Shown one piece after another: positions 49,501 through 54,509 of a stretch of 64,000 bases of DNA. Numbering within the stretch: position 1 is the stretch's first letter; each line of letters starts with the position of its first letter. Under the pieces are notes generated by a model. That model did no database searches. It saw only the letters and a list, made by a program, of their open reading frames with translations, and was not told the origin of the DNA. Both the position numbers and the translations under genes were made by a program. Source of the stretch: Nicoliella lavandulae (lineage in GTDB: Bacteria; Bacillota; Bacilli; Lactobacillales; Lactobacillaceae); the NCBI RefSeq assembly GCF_037546185.1, contig NZ_JAWMWH010000001.1, forward strand, positions 186,001 through 250,000, given 5' to 3'.

Positions 49501-51460
49501 TCATAGCGGAACTAGCGTGTACCATGACGCCGTTAAATTCACTATCCGCATTGGCACGTTGGGCCGCATTTAAATAAACCGCCTTATCAGCAGCGGAGCT
49601 AAATGCACTTTGGACCGCATAGTAAGCAGAGACGGTGGGGTCATTGGCAACTAGAGAATAAGCCGTTGACTTTAGTTCTGCCACACCAGAATTCGTTGTT
49701 AATTGTACGTCTGGTGATAATTGGATGGACCGCTTGATCGTAGTGTGGAGTTCAGCCACGGTACTAGCAGCATTGGATTGATCAGCCACGTTGCTTAGTT
49801 GGTCGATCATGGAGTCAGCTTGATCAGCAGCCTGACTTAATTGGTCAAACGCAGCTGAAGTCGCATAACTATTAATCACTTGATCGATCGTGGTGCTGAT
49901 TTGCATCCCAATCCGCCCTAATTGGGTTTGATTATCCTTACTAATGTCTAATTCTTTGTACGCTTGCGTAGTTGCGCGGTTAACCGCACTCGCTGCATTG
50001 GAGTAAGCATCGCCACTAAGTAAGTTTAATTGATCATCAGCAGCTTGGGCCGCTGAGTCTACTGATTGCCAAGCAGAAGCATAGGAATCCCCTTGCACGG
50101 CTTGATCAGCAATTGATGTCACGGTGTTTACCCCAGAACGTAATGTCGAACGCATTAATTCTGGTTGGTCTAACAAACCGTTAATCTGAGTCCGAAGTTG
50201 ATCTAAGTATTGGTTGATTTGCGTTGTTGCTAATGCTTGTTGATCATTGGATACCCGTTGAACAGCACTTTGGGCACTAGTAGCGGCCGCACTTAAATTA
50301 GCATCCGCATAACTAGCGTTAACGGAATGCGCAACGGATTCAATGGCAGCTGATGCAACTGGAATTAAGCTGTAAAAGCGGTTCACGGCATCTGAAGCAT
50401 TCGCGTCGATATTATCGGCTGCAGCAAATGCTGAATCAGCAGCACTTGCGACTAAGCTATTGGCGTTAGCTAAATCATAGCCAGTTAAATAGTCCACGTT
50501 ATTGTGGGCGGCTTTAGTATATTCATTAATCCCAGCGGCAATTAAGTCATGGCCGTAGCTGGTAAAGATGGAGTTCATGGCACTAACTGCTGAAACCGCA
50601 TTGTGGCTGGCACTATCTGGATTAAAGGCATTGCCCTTAATTGATTCGTAAGCCGGTGCCACTACGTTTTCAATTGCACCCAAGGCACTTTGGGCCACGG
50701 AGTCACTCACTTGATTTAAGTCATCCTTGAACCGGTGATAAGTTGTCGCAACTTCATGGTTCGCGGAGTCCACCGTGACACTATTAACTAGGGAGTTTAG
50801 ATAGGAAGTCCCTGAATGAGCCAGTGAACCCGCACTATCAATGTCGCTAGCGTGTTTGTTGATATCAGCAACGATGGCAACCACCGCACTAGAAAGCGCG
50901 GAGTGAGCAACATCAGATGCTGATGAGCCTAATGCAGTTGCCTTTCGATATAGGGCGTCGGCGGTATCGTTAACCACCCGACTAGCGGATGAGAACGTCG
51001 CATTATTAATCGCACTATCCAAAGAAGTGGCAAAATTAGCCATTCCAGAAGCGGCTTCAGATGGGGTCGCATAGTTAGACACTTCGCCATAGGCTGAACC
51101 TGAGAAATAAGAAATGGCAACCGTAGCACTACTTTGTGCGGTCGCATCTAATTCATCAGCTCGAACGCTAGCAGAGCTAGTGGCACTAGAAATGGTATCC
51201 TTAGCAAAATCCGCAACCACTGAACGAGCAGTTGCGCTAACTAAGGACACTGATTTTGATGTAAGTGACTTGATAGCTGCAGATTGATTATCCGAATGGG
51301 CCAAGTCAGCACCCATGGATTCAACGACGCTATCGATTGCACGTTTGGCTGATTGCCGATACTGCCTATCAATACCGCTAAATCCGGCTAGCACATCATT
51401 AGCCATCATCGATATGGTATTGCTAGCTGATGAATGTTTTTTATTAGCTTTTGATCCCAT
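31526..51460 (-). CDS. Giant Ala/Ser-rich helical repeat protein (6644 residues)
   Basis: One uninterrupted frame of nearly 20 kb. Composition is dominated by Ala, Ser, Asp, Asn, Val and Gln, with almost no Cys, Trp or Pro until the end, which implies a rod of short alpha-helices. A unit of about 149 residues repeats: I count 32 copies of a landmark like LASLDANNAV between about 48800 and 34940, usually followed by DPVASA and then AANFSSAV. Three units of about 76 residues close the protein, separated by acidic Ser/Pro linkers, and resemble DUF1542/FIVAR-type bundles. There is no signal peptide, membrane segment or LPxTG, so by inspection it is cytosolic or exported by an unknown route. AGGAAGGTG precedes ATG 51460. 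A 90-residue protein gene lies 69 bases upstream in the same operon. Function unknown; a structural or scaffold role is inference. Confidence 0.9.
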   Translation of the reverse strand: MGSKANKKHSSASNTISMMANDVLAGFSGIDRQYRQSAKRAIDSVVESMGADLAHSDNQSAAIKSLTSKSVSLVSATARSVVADFAKDTISSATSSASVRADELDATAQSSATVAISYFSGSAYGEVSNYATPSEAASGMANFATSLDSAINNATFSSASRVVNDTADALYRKATALGSSASDVAHSALSSAVVAIVADINKHASDIDSAGSLAHSGTSYLNSLVNSVTVDSANHEVATTYHRFKDDLNQVSDSVAQSALGAIENVVAPAYESIKGNAFNPDSASHNAVSAVSAMNSIFTSYGHDLIAAGINEYTKAAHNNVDYLTGYDLANANSLVASAADSAFAAADNIDANASDAVNRFYSLIPVASAAIESVAHSVNASYADANLSAAATSAQSAVQRVSNDQQALATTQINQYLDQLRTQINGLLDQPELMRSTLRSGVNTVTSIADQAVQGDSYASAWQSVDSAAQAADDQLNLLSGDAYSNAASAVNRATTQAYKELDISKDNQTQLGRIGMQISTTIDQVINSYATSAAFDQLSQAADQADSMIDQLSNVADQSNAASTVAELHTTIKRSIQLSPDVQLTTNSGVAELKSTAYSLVANDPTVSAYYAVQSAFSSAADKAVYLNAAQRANADSEFNGVMVHASSAMNDDIGNANALTQDVANASGAMDEIVNRYNVNSAQSEMGSLAQSAHHQMRHIADSEVSTQASQAVVMIQDSLTATLNRASDRITTISLAMSSAYSSVDSITARYIGTDVAASAYASVDSIASAAYSDAARFNDHNRNNASSEVAKQIMNAEHNLASTHDHVQVARQANQTITSILNRYMFANAKATLNQIQADAIKRLTDLKITDDAAVAKIKAIIANSQTEIAKDAKSSAVVDLDLHNAHQKVSAVLSDTIDQNPVASAAVKLHSNAATLLSERSAANFDYANFSSAVNKTTHDAEHTAGLVDNDSAVEEITSLAIGENGSHFGSNVSASAMNGVAIAADDMKAQLNHFGLNLDVTIQTILDKYKGIIDADQQHPAFADLDRRNAEAELKRHLLDALNEQPKIAARYQIDQTVASASALMNQYIDDQLGFKRDVYRITSGLSDKLSAADDQTMASIAASANSGIAAVAHSHIASDALHQISAAASSANSQVATINDTSKLIDARNVINSTTNDGTSLVQADQAFPTVVATDVQNTSSALASLAAAAVSDDFVASATSTVASYADSAANRLSIYDQPSISYQSAVASLTDQLATELKTASNAEAFDPKLEAFTLELDTLTNRFVKTAVNAKIKSAMDAASKRLAVIENPSAAEPQLYAIASGINIELNNDIKNPALLNTDINNVLEDIEAFADQTIADDQKAIAATKVNASVQSANRMADEISGSIAANLNSEVAKAHSSYADQLATTTSVSEVTSHAIETIDDITGNYVEAYANDLINNAAQKIRHQASAYLGVDMNALENQLQGVVSDAAQTIQQDHHDLSLSLLDANNAIEKLYQILRSSVAANEVADQQYHIDRLKRSATAAAGQMDSLASANMSSALNHVVSVADGQPTVASAQMANVVNSYHASVAQSQVSAAANDAHKQVLQLSNVTKVSTSAAINSVVSSINAEISADQAQPSYTALDAQDGIKAIDTLLSSAVDKDSAASLASVATSLTNSAYARMGSMNESESLVAANQIQQLVDRAAGTSSPMPTLADKINTFANHYILDSAQAKLDSASTMVRNQLSTSDNRADAYSAIDESLTTAKNNVLKDIEKPAYLALDIENGLAQLNAIVDKYQTDLVAKQVTAIDGKADSLASLAVATGYADHANVSSAAASVARQFTSEAFAVGKQRQSLSSVAAAVDHKLATIKQSFVADSAISVMQAAVNSAAAYTGKIADHDYQQQLKTQINGVADSFKQLIQSDTNDLSLASLDANNAVLEINRIATQAVDNDQIASASYDIKNAADAVFSNANLMTSSQADNYASAIASVTDSFQADQLNGNDDQTITSFVGSVKAGLTSVANQYYGNWAHSAVSYATDSLLNEASRYNEEVRNRASQRAVKAQTDFNGQFALDSANADLIVLDAQNAVSAISSAASEAAYNDSIAFANSAISDQISSANSVLTDIMGRTDSTADMQMDSVANQANEKLGSVYSNLNAVMMVINSASSAMSTIANGVVASSARATVTSAADSLMSDATHLISDSNSQVTLISSIKDAADSLATQIDNHSNYPVTVSMETTSGLSTITSSAVNQFKQNAAASAEIALRDLSASAASHVGPLDSLASANFSSAVGSINARTSAFLSDQLDNPARVTDEIDYAGQEIDKLVTRAVADSAQQLIDTETAAVRSDMALIANDDQRSQATSTIKATITGANSMVNSDAFDYHLASLDASNAVATVHSIAAAAFSADSAASQALFNRAALASAHAKLGSLSSRQSTTFDSQIAALDANQPADYQAGLNSIANQFIKLSANAVVDQTVSSAADRAKAISDNNNKHSLLQMVSATAEQASAAIEMDANHSQFASLDANNAVSSVAALVNDAIERDPVASASVSIERAASSVTDRMTTLSADQHLRFNKQIEKITLNANVSLIGPFADKNNVISNAAAQMNSVANSYMLRSAYSAVNALASSANYQLRDLSANDSLNVKTKIDSAISSADSQISAHSMSTSLVADAVNAAANVVDNLTSTAVTDSPIAAAKSSLASVQSSATTIADSFTGRNAANFNSEIASVANSAISQFTADDATANQQALQNAAQVMRNTANFHAAKGAIAQVKQAATDAEHTIQRLADIQQRNDALTKVADQLDYYRTMIQNDTNNLALINLDVLNARKQFAAITKAAVQNDYVASAMAQLDHHASSMAVEAGDFTSLASANMSSAVNDINSQAAAAMHSVSDQPSSVVDAMNSAVSEMDALFEKNVVNSATAELANVRSAIDDRLSGINDSNFMDSLHNEMATIQAYTTKQILTDAYSQPFVQLDLSNAQSAFNRVTTSAVNNQPVASATYQVTSLVADASRRAANLTGSLAANFSSAVKSVARQANDAAAQHTDQHALDTITSATNQEINSTVSNYLTRSAYDHLQSTTSAANSAMQMVDDQTKLDATKEINTIASSVAQMISADASDDQLISLDVKEGNQSITSYADSVVASQPVASASSVINSTASFAMQRVQGLDSFAAANLSSAMNRFKKQATASLAVRGIDEPTVSGIQSSTVSSMNDIADSYVASSASQLISHATSSADAVIKQFNNETAASTASASIDRALNSVATAFAQDRDNAELMALDAANAIDSIHSAAQFITTTDEIVSGNIFLSNTADSAYAATAGLGETIKLNKQIHDVLTDANQHLGDGDNVDLVVNNATRDIKTFTTDFVMHAAEQQLSTLVSAADEQLSHLLNSDDYESAQENINNFVSHAKATLDKDSHDGELIKLDLMNIETQIDQLVQSLIQDQPQAVMLSEVASHASAAVQQQFSAANDDDYLNFSSAVNHVVSDFENNPDRNGNPIFKEQAFTDIHLLTQSYVASQAMDTVNRQVQSLDGQIKDLSNFVTQSSAYSAVHQIASNAEKSINSDIADFAAVSLDTDNAISSANTVLDQAVANDSIAAGKRVVSSAYASAASFATNLSRDDQIEFSLAVASQSASTSFGADADNSALASSATSAVTSMIDQYVVTYANNAIDNQAQVSIDNIKHITDPDRRSEYIGILNNVITDLKQNISSDSADATLVDVDVQNGINTLDSLADSMVRSEPGAAGQYIISSAANSALDSMAVGTQFDEANFTSAINSVANQASLSVSLVSKNLTLVNRAANSSSNRMNQLAIDYRESLAQVNLGSAYASAAQIAAQLSDADQKSTTNSELRSASQHYSSLISTDAYSAGYVDLDLRNGIDQFNTTIKTATLSDPTVATSLALAQTVSEEASRLAHLPTSAGANFASAATSAASQTNGLVSYAASDAPLVSTATSSTTSLLAKLADDYLVDAAKSTIASVTDNATERLSLFADQSVRSDVQNGLDSIQSAALDTIAADATNDDLLALDIRNVQRNLDSLVDEAISHDIYATANQHVKSVADSLIASTVIDNDHEALRMQLEMQRIADKATSDITSAGMNNDLINATVDSTAAVMNSVANQFAVSDAHQHIASLASSVNAELSGIDQASAADQSTTVERLTNSLNQQIDQYQHDRDARGLVLRKGQAQLDSLASSVINAAPKAFASSAVASFAAANGQIGAALSGSNQANFTSEVAALKQNADANVQRLVVDSQAANDLIDSAAEQFSQVARKYVANAGYASLNAAVSATTQQLNRFGLVDDDVNATMNGIIREFNSMVDSDADNYATVRLDCQNASHTMQQFVDDVTAGNQVASDKLALQSVADSATNSIGSISDSRAAANFSSAVNSVISHAYSATDQSVTNNDSIAAQLSSVQNDITQIADRYVNSSANAENDQAFSSASQLTMSLAAGDEVNASLSSVHNSYRNLINKDFKVSAFASLDADNASMALAKLALSAVNAQPQAAVQYQIERFAAQTSAVAKQFDADDQIRFSSAVAQVVSSAAQLSVTEPQQVSATAASVMHQIDSIANHFIGKRAIEHVDQVAASASQRVALLHNDAANAVLKSAMAHATNQIISNSANSMATSLYAYDGITAANSYADSLIADQPFASAVDSLNQLVDATTRDVLMSDSLADMNFLSAVAKTSKQAVSQMRADDSVVDHAGIAASAATAITSIAHQYTNDSASELINQAATSAMTMINGIKNNVARSQAANWINNETSAASEVIAKDVANDSLIALDIDNGRLAIQSVVDQALADDASVAFSRLMTSAAASASAQTAALTGSLAANYDSDFARVTKSLQAANTSLTDVNASVVASVNDTISSVTSKYVEKSADAMIDSFAADIQQQVQLADNEQQQVQFIANRAKQFIQNDAHDHKLAALDATNAIGQLVGVRDTALAQNPAAALDLQLISQASSASAKVGKMDTHSAANFSSAADRIANGTKTQIATFSNHDVAIASAASAMNSLANDYILDSAVKSLGSIVDSANAKTAMVASYASAEQAISSAASVTSAAIVANQNESDVVALLLDEVASQANYIAINAINADPKASALASIDQTADSLLSDAELSGHAKHSYASVHASIASSASYELISSVDTVQVVTDAKQALVQAASRFVMQTANEIVNKALDIANNQAVEIDDIHSRNQTISAIGAETSKARKLIQQDGYNSFFAYLDAQNAAVKIAKVTQRAVKSDAVASAIIAVAKAADDVVAKLKPLIDPNEEFRLNNRILNIVDQTNRSISAAAGNADTIGQRASSANAEFNSIANSYVANSANSIVSSVTDSASIQVEGLDNQLVRNDVNERVNVIATTASDQIHDDAANVAYASLDADNASLAISSVVASAVASDPYASANAVISSQIASAAADVDGMNEDKQSAFSNAILQVVGSANMQFMSAANDTSAIATITANTVDQLHTVARDFVVTSAQSVINGAASDASRILDSMFDNSNATVYSSVANVVTEAMNAVASDSSNFATVSLDAYNASSAIDQLVKTNENSYAHAMIDSNASAQASMADVLNDALKPLVVNGISLHASAAHSAVNVHFGQAKATLSDVNSAASAISSLMNDYIQRDPVASAHSVVASAASSANAKAANLTGNYLSDMSNAVSSAAVQANTLIAMNPANSLLDSQLANDAASSMNSYVNMYEGAAANDATTSYAASAYAQIDVMDDEFKQLANHAVSTEVDKAKQAFVDNANEPDMIFANVKSAADSMKFLVGKYAAQNSNAVADAKQSFAADMDSIAGGVYSQARVLSINNRGQINSLTGSVANSANASVSVATTISSVAATYRRADALIGSVANVAVDFARGTAKAELANANQSADQALNTMEPNAKQAVIASIDTLMANVQARISMANNTVAIVDEVNRCVDQIKRTVSDALSANLRNIKAGYKEQILSAATNAYQGVSGLDANAQSLTNAAISMAASDANANIDQTAELAEIQMLTSAGIASINEASSVAVSNVKASGNSFIASAANSATGRTTTLAPVDKSLANSTISSLANVANAELNAARNVADASAAISTGTSAISSAIDSTIASVISSAMAMANNLSAQNERDSVRLQVKSAADAAYASTANLDSGAASVVNEYVSRTASIADRQITVAENEDDVNEIARSGIAALHSATNSAAGLYTENIRSSASSQVESAANSAFMLTDAFDEATRYSMNKSISQIVEGTKIELRGTSDSDRANKLVDLTIGSLNKLIRDNDFSKLDGTRASAKAKISVIANDVIESLAHLSAIAKQSATRSINAEIDTLNKRVNESNSSIEISNIVKGAKDKFEAQITSVNTNELRLSIKAAKQVLTSNADIAIGKLDHLSDQVHESGVSTIHELIDDAFKQIDAAKTVENITEINNKTSNDISRVAREAVLMDQKQSAFDASQNDSVEAPTPAEPSSASVDDNEPVVNAESDELGTAKQAAHNELEQIKQQSVTSLANVNEMVRDPAIETVSNFVDDALKQIDGATSVDQVNRAKNSTSMNVENMINESIKMSNNNFGTDIPEVINSQGPVSDAQSTATSSADSKPASAQPNVVIKSAQSREDAMADIQKAVDDQLAQISNINEVILEPTKDALQELVNDAKRQFDSTDDADQIQANKTKTIDDITHVVNEAKAMNDKMQ
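31529..32505 (-). repeat. Three C-terminal repeats of about 76 residues with disordered linkers
   Basis: Units at about 32505-32270, 32150-31910 and 31765-31529 share a pattern such as FVDDALKQIDGATSVDQVN, LIDDAFKQIDAAKTVENIT and LVNDAKRQFDSTDDADQIQ. The linkers are acidic and rich in Ser, Pro and Glu. The pattern resembles DUF1542/FIVAR three-helix bundles of surface giants such as Ebh. Confidence 0.7.
34900..48830 (-). repeat. Array of about 32 coding repeats, period about 447 bp
   Basis: Landmark segments of the type L-x-x-LDxxNA recur 32 times within the giant gene. First and last are about 13855 bases apart, so the mean spacing is near 447 bases (149 codons). Three consecutive units measured by hand were about 151, 154 and 148 residues. 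Units are well diverged in DNA, so the array is old and not a recent tandem expansion. Confidence 0.8.
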
Positions 51461-51529
51461 TAGTATTGCACCTTCCTGTTAAACGTTATTAATCATTAAT
51501 TCGATCTCAAAAATGTAGTAATTTAGCGA

Positions 51530-51802
51530 TTACTTGAATTGCTTAGCAAATTGTTCGTATAGTTTGTCGGCTTCTTGGATTGAAGATACGGTTTCGATTT
51601 GCGATTTCATGGTTTTACTTTGTTTTGCTAAGTCTTCTTGCATCACCTTACGGGTATTGTCATCAGGAGAAATCCGGTTGATGAGCGCTTGTAACTGAAT
51701 ATCAGAAAGCGACACGAACTTGCGGAGTTCCTGCTTTTTATCTGCTAATGTCATTGATTGCGAAGAATCAGCACTATGGCGATCAACATTTTTATCCGTC
51801 AT
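51530..51802 (-). CDS. Small helical protein, partner gene of the giant protein
   Basis: 90 residues from ATG 51802, with AAGGAAGTGG just upstream; the frame to 51811 is not needed. Entirely soluble, Lys/Gln/Asp-rich helices: LADKKQELRKFVSLSD, QALINRISPDD, then MKSQIETVSSIQEADKLYEQF. The last part has the same I-E-T-V-S-S-I-x-E pattern as the terminal repeats of the giant protein (IDAAKTVENITEI), so it looks like one free-standing repeat. It is the first gene of the operon, 69 bases before the giant gene, with no terminator between. Possible nucleating or capping subunit (inference). Confidence 0.8.
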   Translation of the reverse strand: MTDKNVDRHSADSSQSMTLADKKQELRKFVSLSDIQLQALINRISPDDNTRKVMQEDLAKQSKTMKSQIETVSSIQEADKLYEQFAKQFK

Positions 51803-51879
51803 AATTACCACTTCCTTATCGATAGAATTGTTTTTTAGGGTAGGACGCCCATTAAACGATTTAATAAATACTCCCTTAT

Positions 51880-51909
51880 ATTATAACACTAATGAAAGGG
51901 TGTTTGAAA
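51880..51909 (-). promoter_or_regulatory. Promoter of the giant-protein operon
   Basis: TTTCAA (51909-51904), spacer 18, TATAAT (51885-51880) preceded by TGT, an extended -10. It lies about 78 bases before the 90-residue gene. Confidence 0.55.
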
Positions 51910-51923
51910 CACTAAAATTAAGT

Positions 51924-51950
51924 AAAAGAGCACTCCCGTGGAGTGCCCTT
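51924..51950 (-). terminator. Terminator of the small 51954 gene
   Basis: Stem GGGCACTCC/GGAGTGCTC (with one G-U pair), then TTTT on the minus strand, four bases after the stop. Confidence 0.85.
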
Positions 51951-51953
51951 GAT

Positions 51954-52097
51954 TTATTTGGATTCCCAAATTTTACGAATTTCTTCGGCCGCGGTCTGCG
52001 GGTCATCTGGATATAAACTATTGACCCTTGCTAAATCAGCCTTTAGCCGTTCAATTTCTTCAAAAAAGCCTTGCTGATCTGGATTTTGTGCCACCAT
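51954..52097 (-). CDS. Small acidic hypothetical protein (47 residues)
   Basis: Begins MVAQNPDQQGFFEEIERL and ends RKIWESK; a single amphipathic helix is likely (EEIERLKADLARV). AAAAGGAGGGG lies six bases before ATG 52097, an almost ideal site, and its own terminator follows, so it is very probably expressed. A perfect 10-bp inverted repeat sits just upstream of the ribosome site. Family not recognised. Confidence 0.72.
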   Translation of the reverse strand: MVAQNPDQQGFFEEIERLKADLARVNSLYPDDPQTAAEEIRKIWESK

Positions 52098-52110
52098 GAC
52101 TACCCCTCCT

Positions 52111-52137
52111 TTTACGTATTAACCCTAAATACGTAAA
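52111..52137 (-). promoter_or_regulatory. Perfect 10-bp inverted repeat abutting a ribosome site
   Basis: TTTACGTATT/AATACGTAAA with a seven-base loop. On the minus strand its last bases run into AAAAGGAGGGG of the 47-residue gene, so the hairpin could affect initiation, or the repeat could be an operator. Confidence 0.45.
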
Positions 52138-52172
52138 AAAGAACTAACAACTTGAACATTGCTAGTTCTTTT
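52135..52172 (-). terminator. Terminator of aldo/keto reductase gene
   Basis: Stem AAAGAACTAGCAA/TTGTTAGTTCTTT (one G-U) and T run, 21 bases after the stop. Confidence 0.9.
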
Positions 52173-52192
52173 AAGTGTGTCATGAATTTATT

Positions 52193-53092
52193 TTAATCTT
52201 TGTAGTTAGCAGGTGAATCGTCCCACTTATCAACGTCATCTGGCGCACCCTTTGGATTGTGCCATGCGAACATATCATAAGTAAGGGTCCGCTTGTCTTC
52301 ATCTAACTTATTGATGGTTTCAACGTCTTCATCGGAAAGTTCGAAGTCAAAAATATCACTATTTTCAACGATCCGCTTTTCGTGCGTGGACTTAGGAATG
52401 GTAACGATGCCGCGTTGCCAATCCCAACGTAAGATGATTTGAGCTGCGGACTTGCCGTACTTTTCAGCCAACTTATTAATGGTAGGGTTACTTAATGAAG
52501 CCCCACCACCAAGTGGTGACCATGCTTCAACTTGGACGCCTAGGTGGCCATCATGTTTTACGATGTCAGCATCTTGACCTAATGGATTGAATTCCATTTG
52601 GTTAATGGCAGGTGTCACGTTGGCATGGGCTAATAAATTGTCCATCCGTTCGTTATTGAAGTTAGAAACACCGATGGCGCGAACCTTGCCATCGTGGTAA
52701 AGCTTTTCCATTGCGCGCCAAGTATCAATGTATTTACCATCCACTGGCCAGTGAATTAATAGTAAATCAACGTATGATAATTGAAGCCGTTTTAATTGGC
52801 CTTCAAAGGCGTGTAATGTGGAATCATAACCTTGATCCCCGTTGAAAATTTTAGTGGTAACAAATAAATCCTTGCGGTTTAAGCCAATTGCATCCAGACC
52901 TTCTTTGATTCCTTCACCGGTCCCGGCTTCATTCCCGTATTGCTTAGCAACGTCAATCATCCGGTAACCATGCTTTAAGGCATCGATTACTGATTGCTTG
53001 GCAGTCGTATTATCAGTCTTCCAAACTCCTAATCCTAAACGTGGCATTTCAACACCGTTGTTTAACTTAGTCGTTGTGTGTAATCCATCCAT
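52193..53092 (-). CDS. Aldo/keto reductase
   Basis: 299-residue cytosolic NADPH-dependent reductase with a TIM-barrel. The catalytic tetrad Asp47, Tyr52, Lys81 and His114 is visible (MIDVAKQYGNE, VTTKIF, LLIHWPV), as is the cofactor segment IPKSTHEKRI. It is closest in pattern to the 2,5-diketo-gluconate reductase-like AKR5 group, which reduces methylglyoxal and other aldehydes. GGGAGG lies seven bases before ATG 53092. A 19-bp inverted repeat overlaps its -10 box, which suggests repression. It has its own terminator. Confidence 0.93.
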   Translation of the reverse strand: MDGLHTTTKLNNGVEMPRLGLGVWKTDNTTAKQSVIDALKHGYRMIDVAKQYGNEAGTGEGIKEGLDAIGLNRKDLFVTTKIFNGDQGYDSTLHAFEGQLKRLQLSYVDLLLIHWPVDGKYIDTWRAMEKLYHDGKVRAIGVSNFNNERMDNLLAHANVTPAINQMEFNPLGQDADIVKHDGHLGVQVEAWSPLGGGASLSNPTINKLAEKYGKSAAQIILRWDWQRGIVTIPKSTHEKRIVENSDIFDFELSDEDVETINKLDEDKRTLTYDMFAWHNPKGAPDDVDKWDDSPANYKD

Positions 53093-53116
53093 GATGATAC
53101 CTCCCTAAGAATTATT

Positions 53117-53156
53117 ATTACGAGACTATCGTAATATAATTCATTAAGGACTTCAA
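53117..53156 (-). promoter_or_regulatory. Promoter of aldo/keto reductase with overlapping operator
   Basis: TTGAAG (53156-53151), spacer 17, TACGAT (53133-53128). The perfect inverted repeat ATTACGA-N5-TCGTAAT (53117-53135) covers the -10 box, as a repressor site would. Confidence 0.55.
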
Positions 53157-53168
53157 ACATATCGCTTG

Positions 53169-54167
53169 TTAATCTGCATAGCCGTTGGGATGCTTTTGGG
53201 CAAACCGCCATGCGTCGCCGATAATGGCTTCGATATCATCAAATTGGGGATGCCAATCTAAGACCTTGCGGGCCTTCGTTGAATCCGCTACTAATTCGGC
53301 CGGATCACCAGGCCGCCGGGGCGCATCTTCAGCGGGGATGGTTAAGCCAGTTACCTTACGGGCTGCTGCTAAAATCTGGCGGTTGGAGAACCCAGTCGAT
53401 GAACCAATATTGAACGCATCACTAGTGCCCCCATTTAAGAGGTACTTCATTGCTAGAATGTGAGCGTGGGCTAAATCAACAACGTGCACGTAGTCACGGA
53501 CGTTGGTCCCATCAGCCGTGGGGTAATCCGTGCCAAACATCTTAAAGACGTCGCGTTCACCATTAGCCACCTGTAAAATAATGGGGATCAAGTGGGTTTC
53601 AGGACGGTGGTCTTCACCAATCAAGCCGTTTGTGCTGGCGCCACCCACATTGAAGTAACGTAGAGCCACAAAGTGAATGCCGTATGCCGAATCAGCCCAC
53701 TTCGCAAATTGTTCCATAATGTATTTACTTTGCCCGTATGCATTAGTGGGGTTCTTTACCGTATCCTCAGTAATTGGTAAGTGGTCGGGTTGCCCGTACA
53801 CAGCCGCCGTAGAGGAGAACACTAACCGCTTCACATCGTAATCACGCATTGTTTCTAAGAGGGTAATCATCCCCCCATCGTTATTATCGAAGTATTTCAA
53901 CGGATCCTTCATTGAATCTGCAACGATTGAATCCGAGGCAAAGTGAATTACTGCTTCAATTGATTCGTTCGTAAACACGCGATCCATAAAAGCCCGGTCA
54001 CGGACATCACCTTGGTAAAAGGTCGCCGCTGGATTGACTGCTGATGCATGGCCAGTTGATAAATTATCAACAATGACCGTTTCAATGCCTTCATCTACTA
54101 GGCTGGCTACGGTTTCTGAACCGATGTAACCAGCACCACCTGTTATTAAAATTGCCATCCTATCCAT
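53169..54167 (-). CDS. galE: UDP-glucose 4-epimerase
   Basis: 332-residue short-chain dehydrogenase-type epimerase interconverting UDP-glucose and UDP-galactose, for galactose use and envelope sugars. NAD motif GGAGYIG (10-16), catalytic Tyr144 and Lys148 (YGQSK), Ser near SSTAAVYG. The segment usually reading HFAAYSLVGES is HFASDSIVADS here, a minor variation. Two starts are possible, ATG 54167 or ATG 54158 (MAILITGG); the ribosome site is poor for both. No other Leloir genes lie nearby, so it probably serves polysaccharide synthesis. Confidence 0.95.
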   Translation of the reverse strand: MDRMAILITGGAGYIGSETVASLVDEGIETVIVDNLSTGHASAVNPAATFYQGDVRDRAFMDRVFTNESIEAVIHFASDSIVADSMKDPLKYFDNNDGGMITLLETMRDYDVKRLVFSSTAAVYGQPDHLPITEDTVKNPTNAYGQSKYIMEQFAKWADSAYGIHFVALRYFNVGGASTNGLIGEDHRPETHLIPIILQVANGERDVFKMFGTDYPTADGTNVRDYVHVVDLAHAHILAMKYLLNGGTSDAFNIGSSTGFSNRQILAAARKVTGLTIPAEDAPRRPGDPAELVADSTKARKVLDWHPQFDDIEAIIGDAWRFAQKHPNGYAD

Positions 54168-54343
54168 CTCGCTTTCGCATTTAAGTAAGTATCCCCATTA
54201 TTCACTATTCCCACTAGTTGCGCAATCCTCCTTAATAGTAATCCAACAAAATAAAGAAAATCCCAATAAACTAAAGAAAATCTTGACATTTAGAATTAAA
54301 ATTGTATGATAATAGGTAACTAATATCTAAGGAGATTTTAATT

Positions 54344-54409
54344 ATGACGATTACAACCCTAAAATTAAATATTAGTTATCGATTTTGGCGTAATACAGAC
54401 TTTACATAA
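54344..54409 (+). CDS. Aromatic leader peptide (21 residues)
   Basis: ATG 54344 lies nine bases after AAGGAG. The peptide contains SYRFWRN (residues 11-17), placing Tyr, Phe and Trp codons together six to nine codons before the stop. A terminator hairpin separates it from the dehydrogenase gene. This fits a ribosome-stalling sensor of aromatic amino-acid supply (inference from layout). Confidence 0.72.
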   Translation: MTITTLKLNISYRFWRNTDFT

Positions 54410-54509
54410 TGGCTGTGTAACGTTAAAATTAATTTAAGTTGATTTTTAACACCCCACACAGTCAATTAAATGCGATTACTGTTGTGGGTGACATATTATT
54501 ACAGGACAT

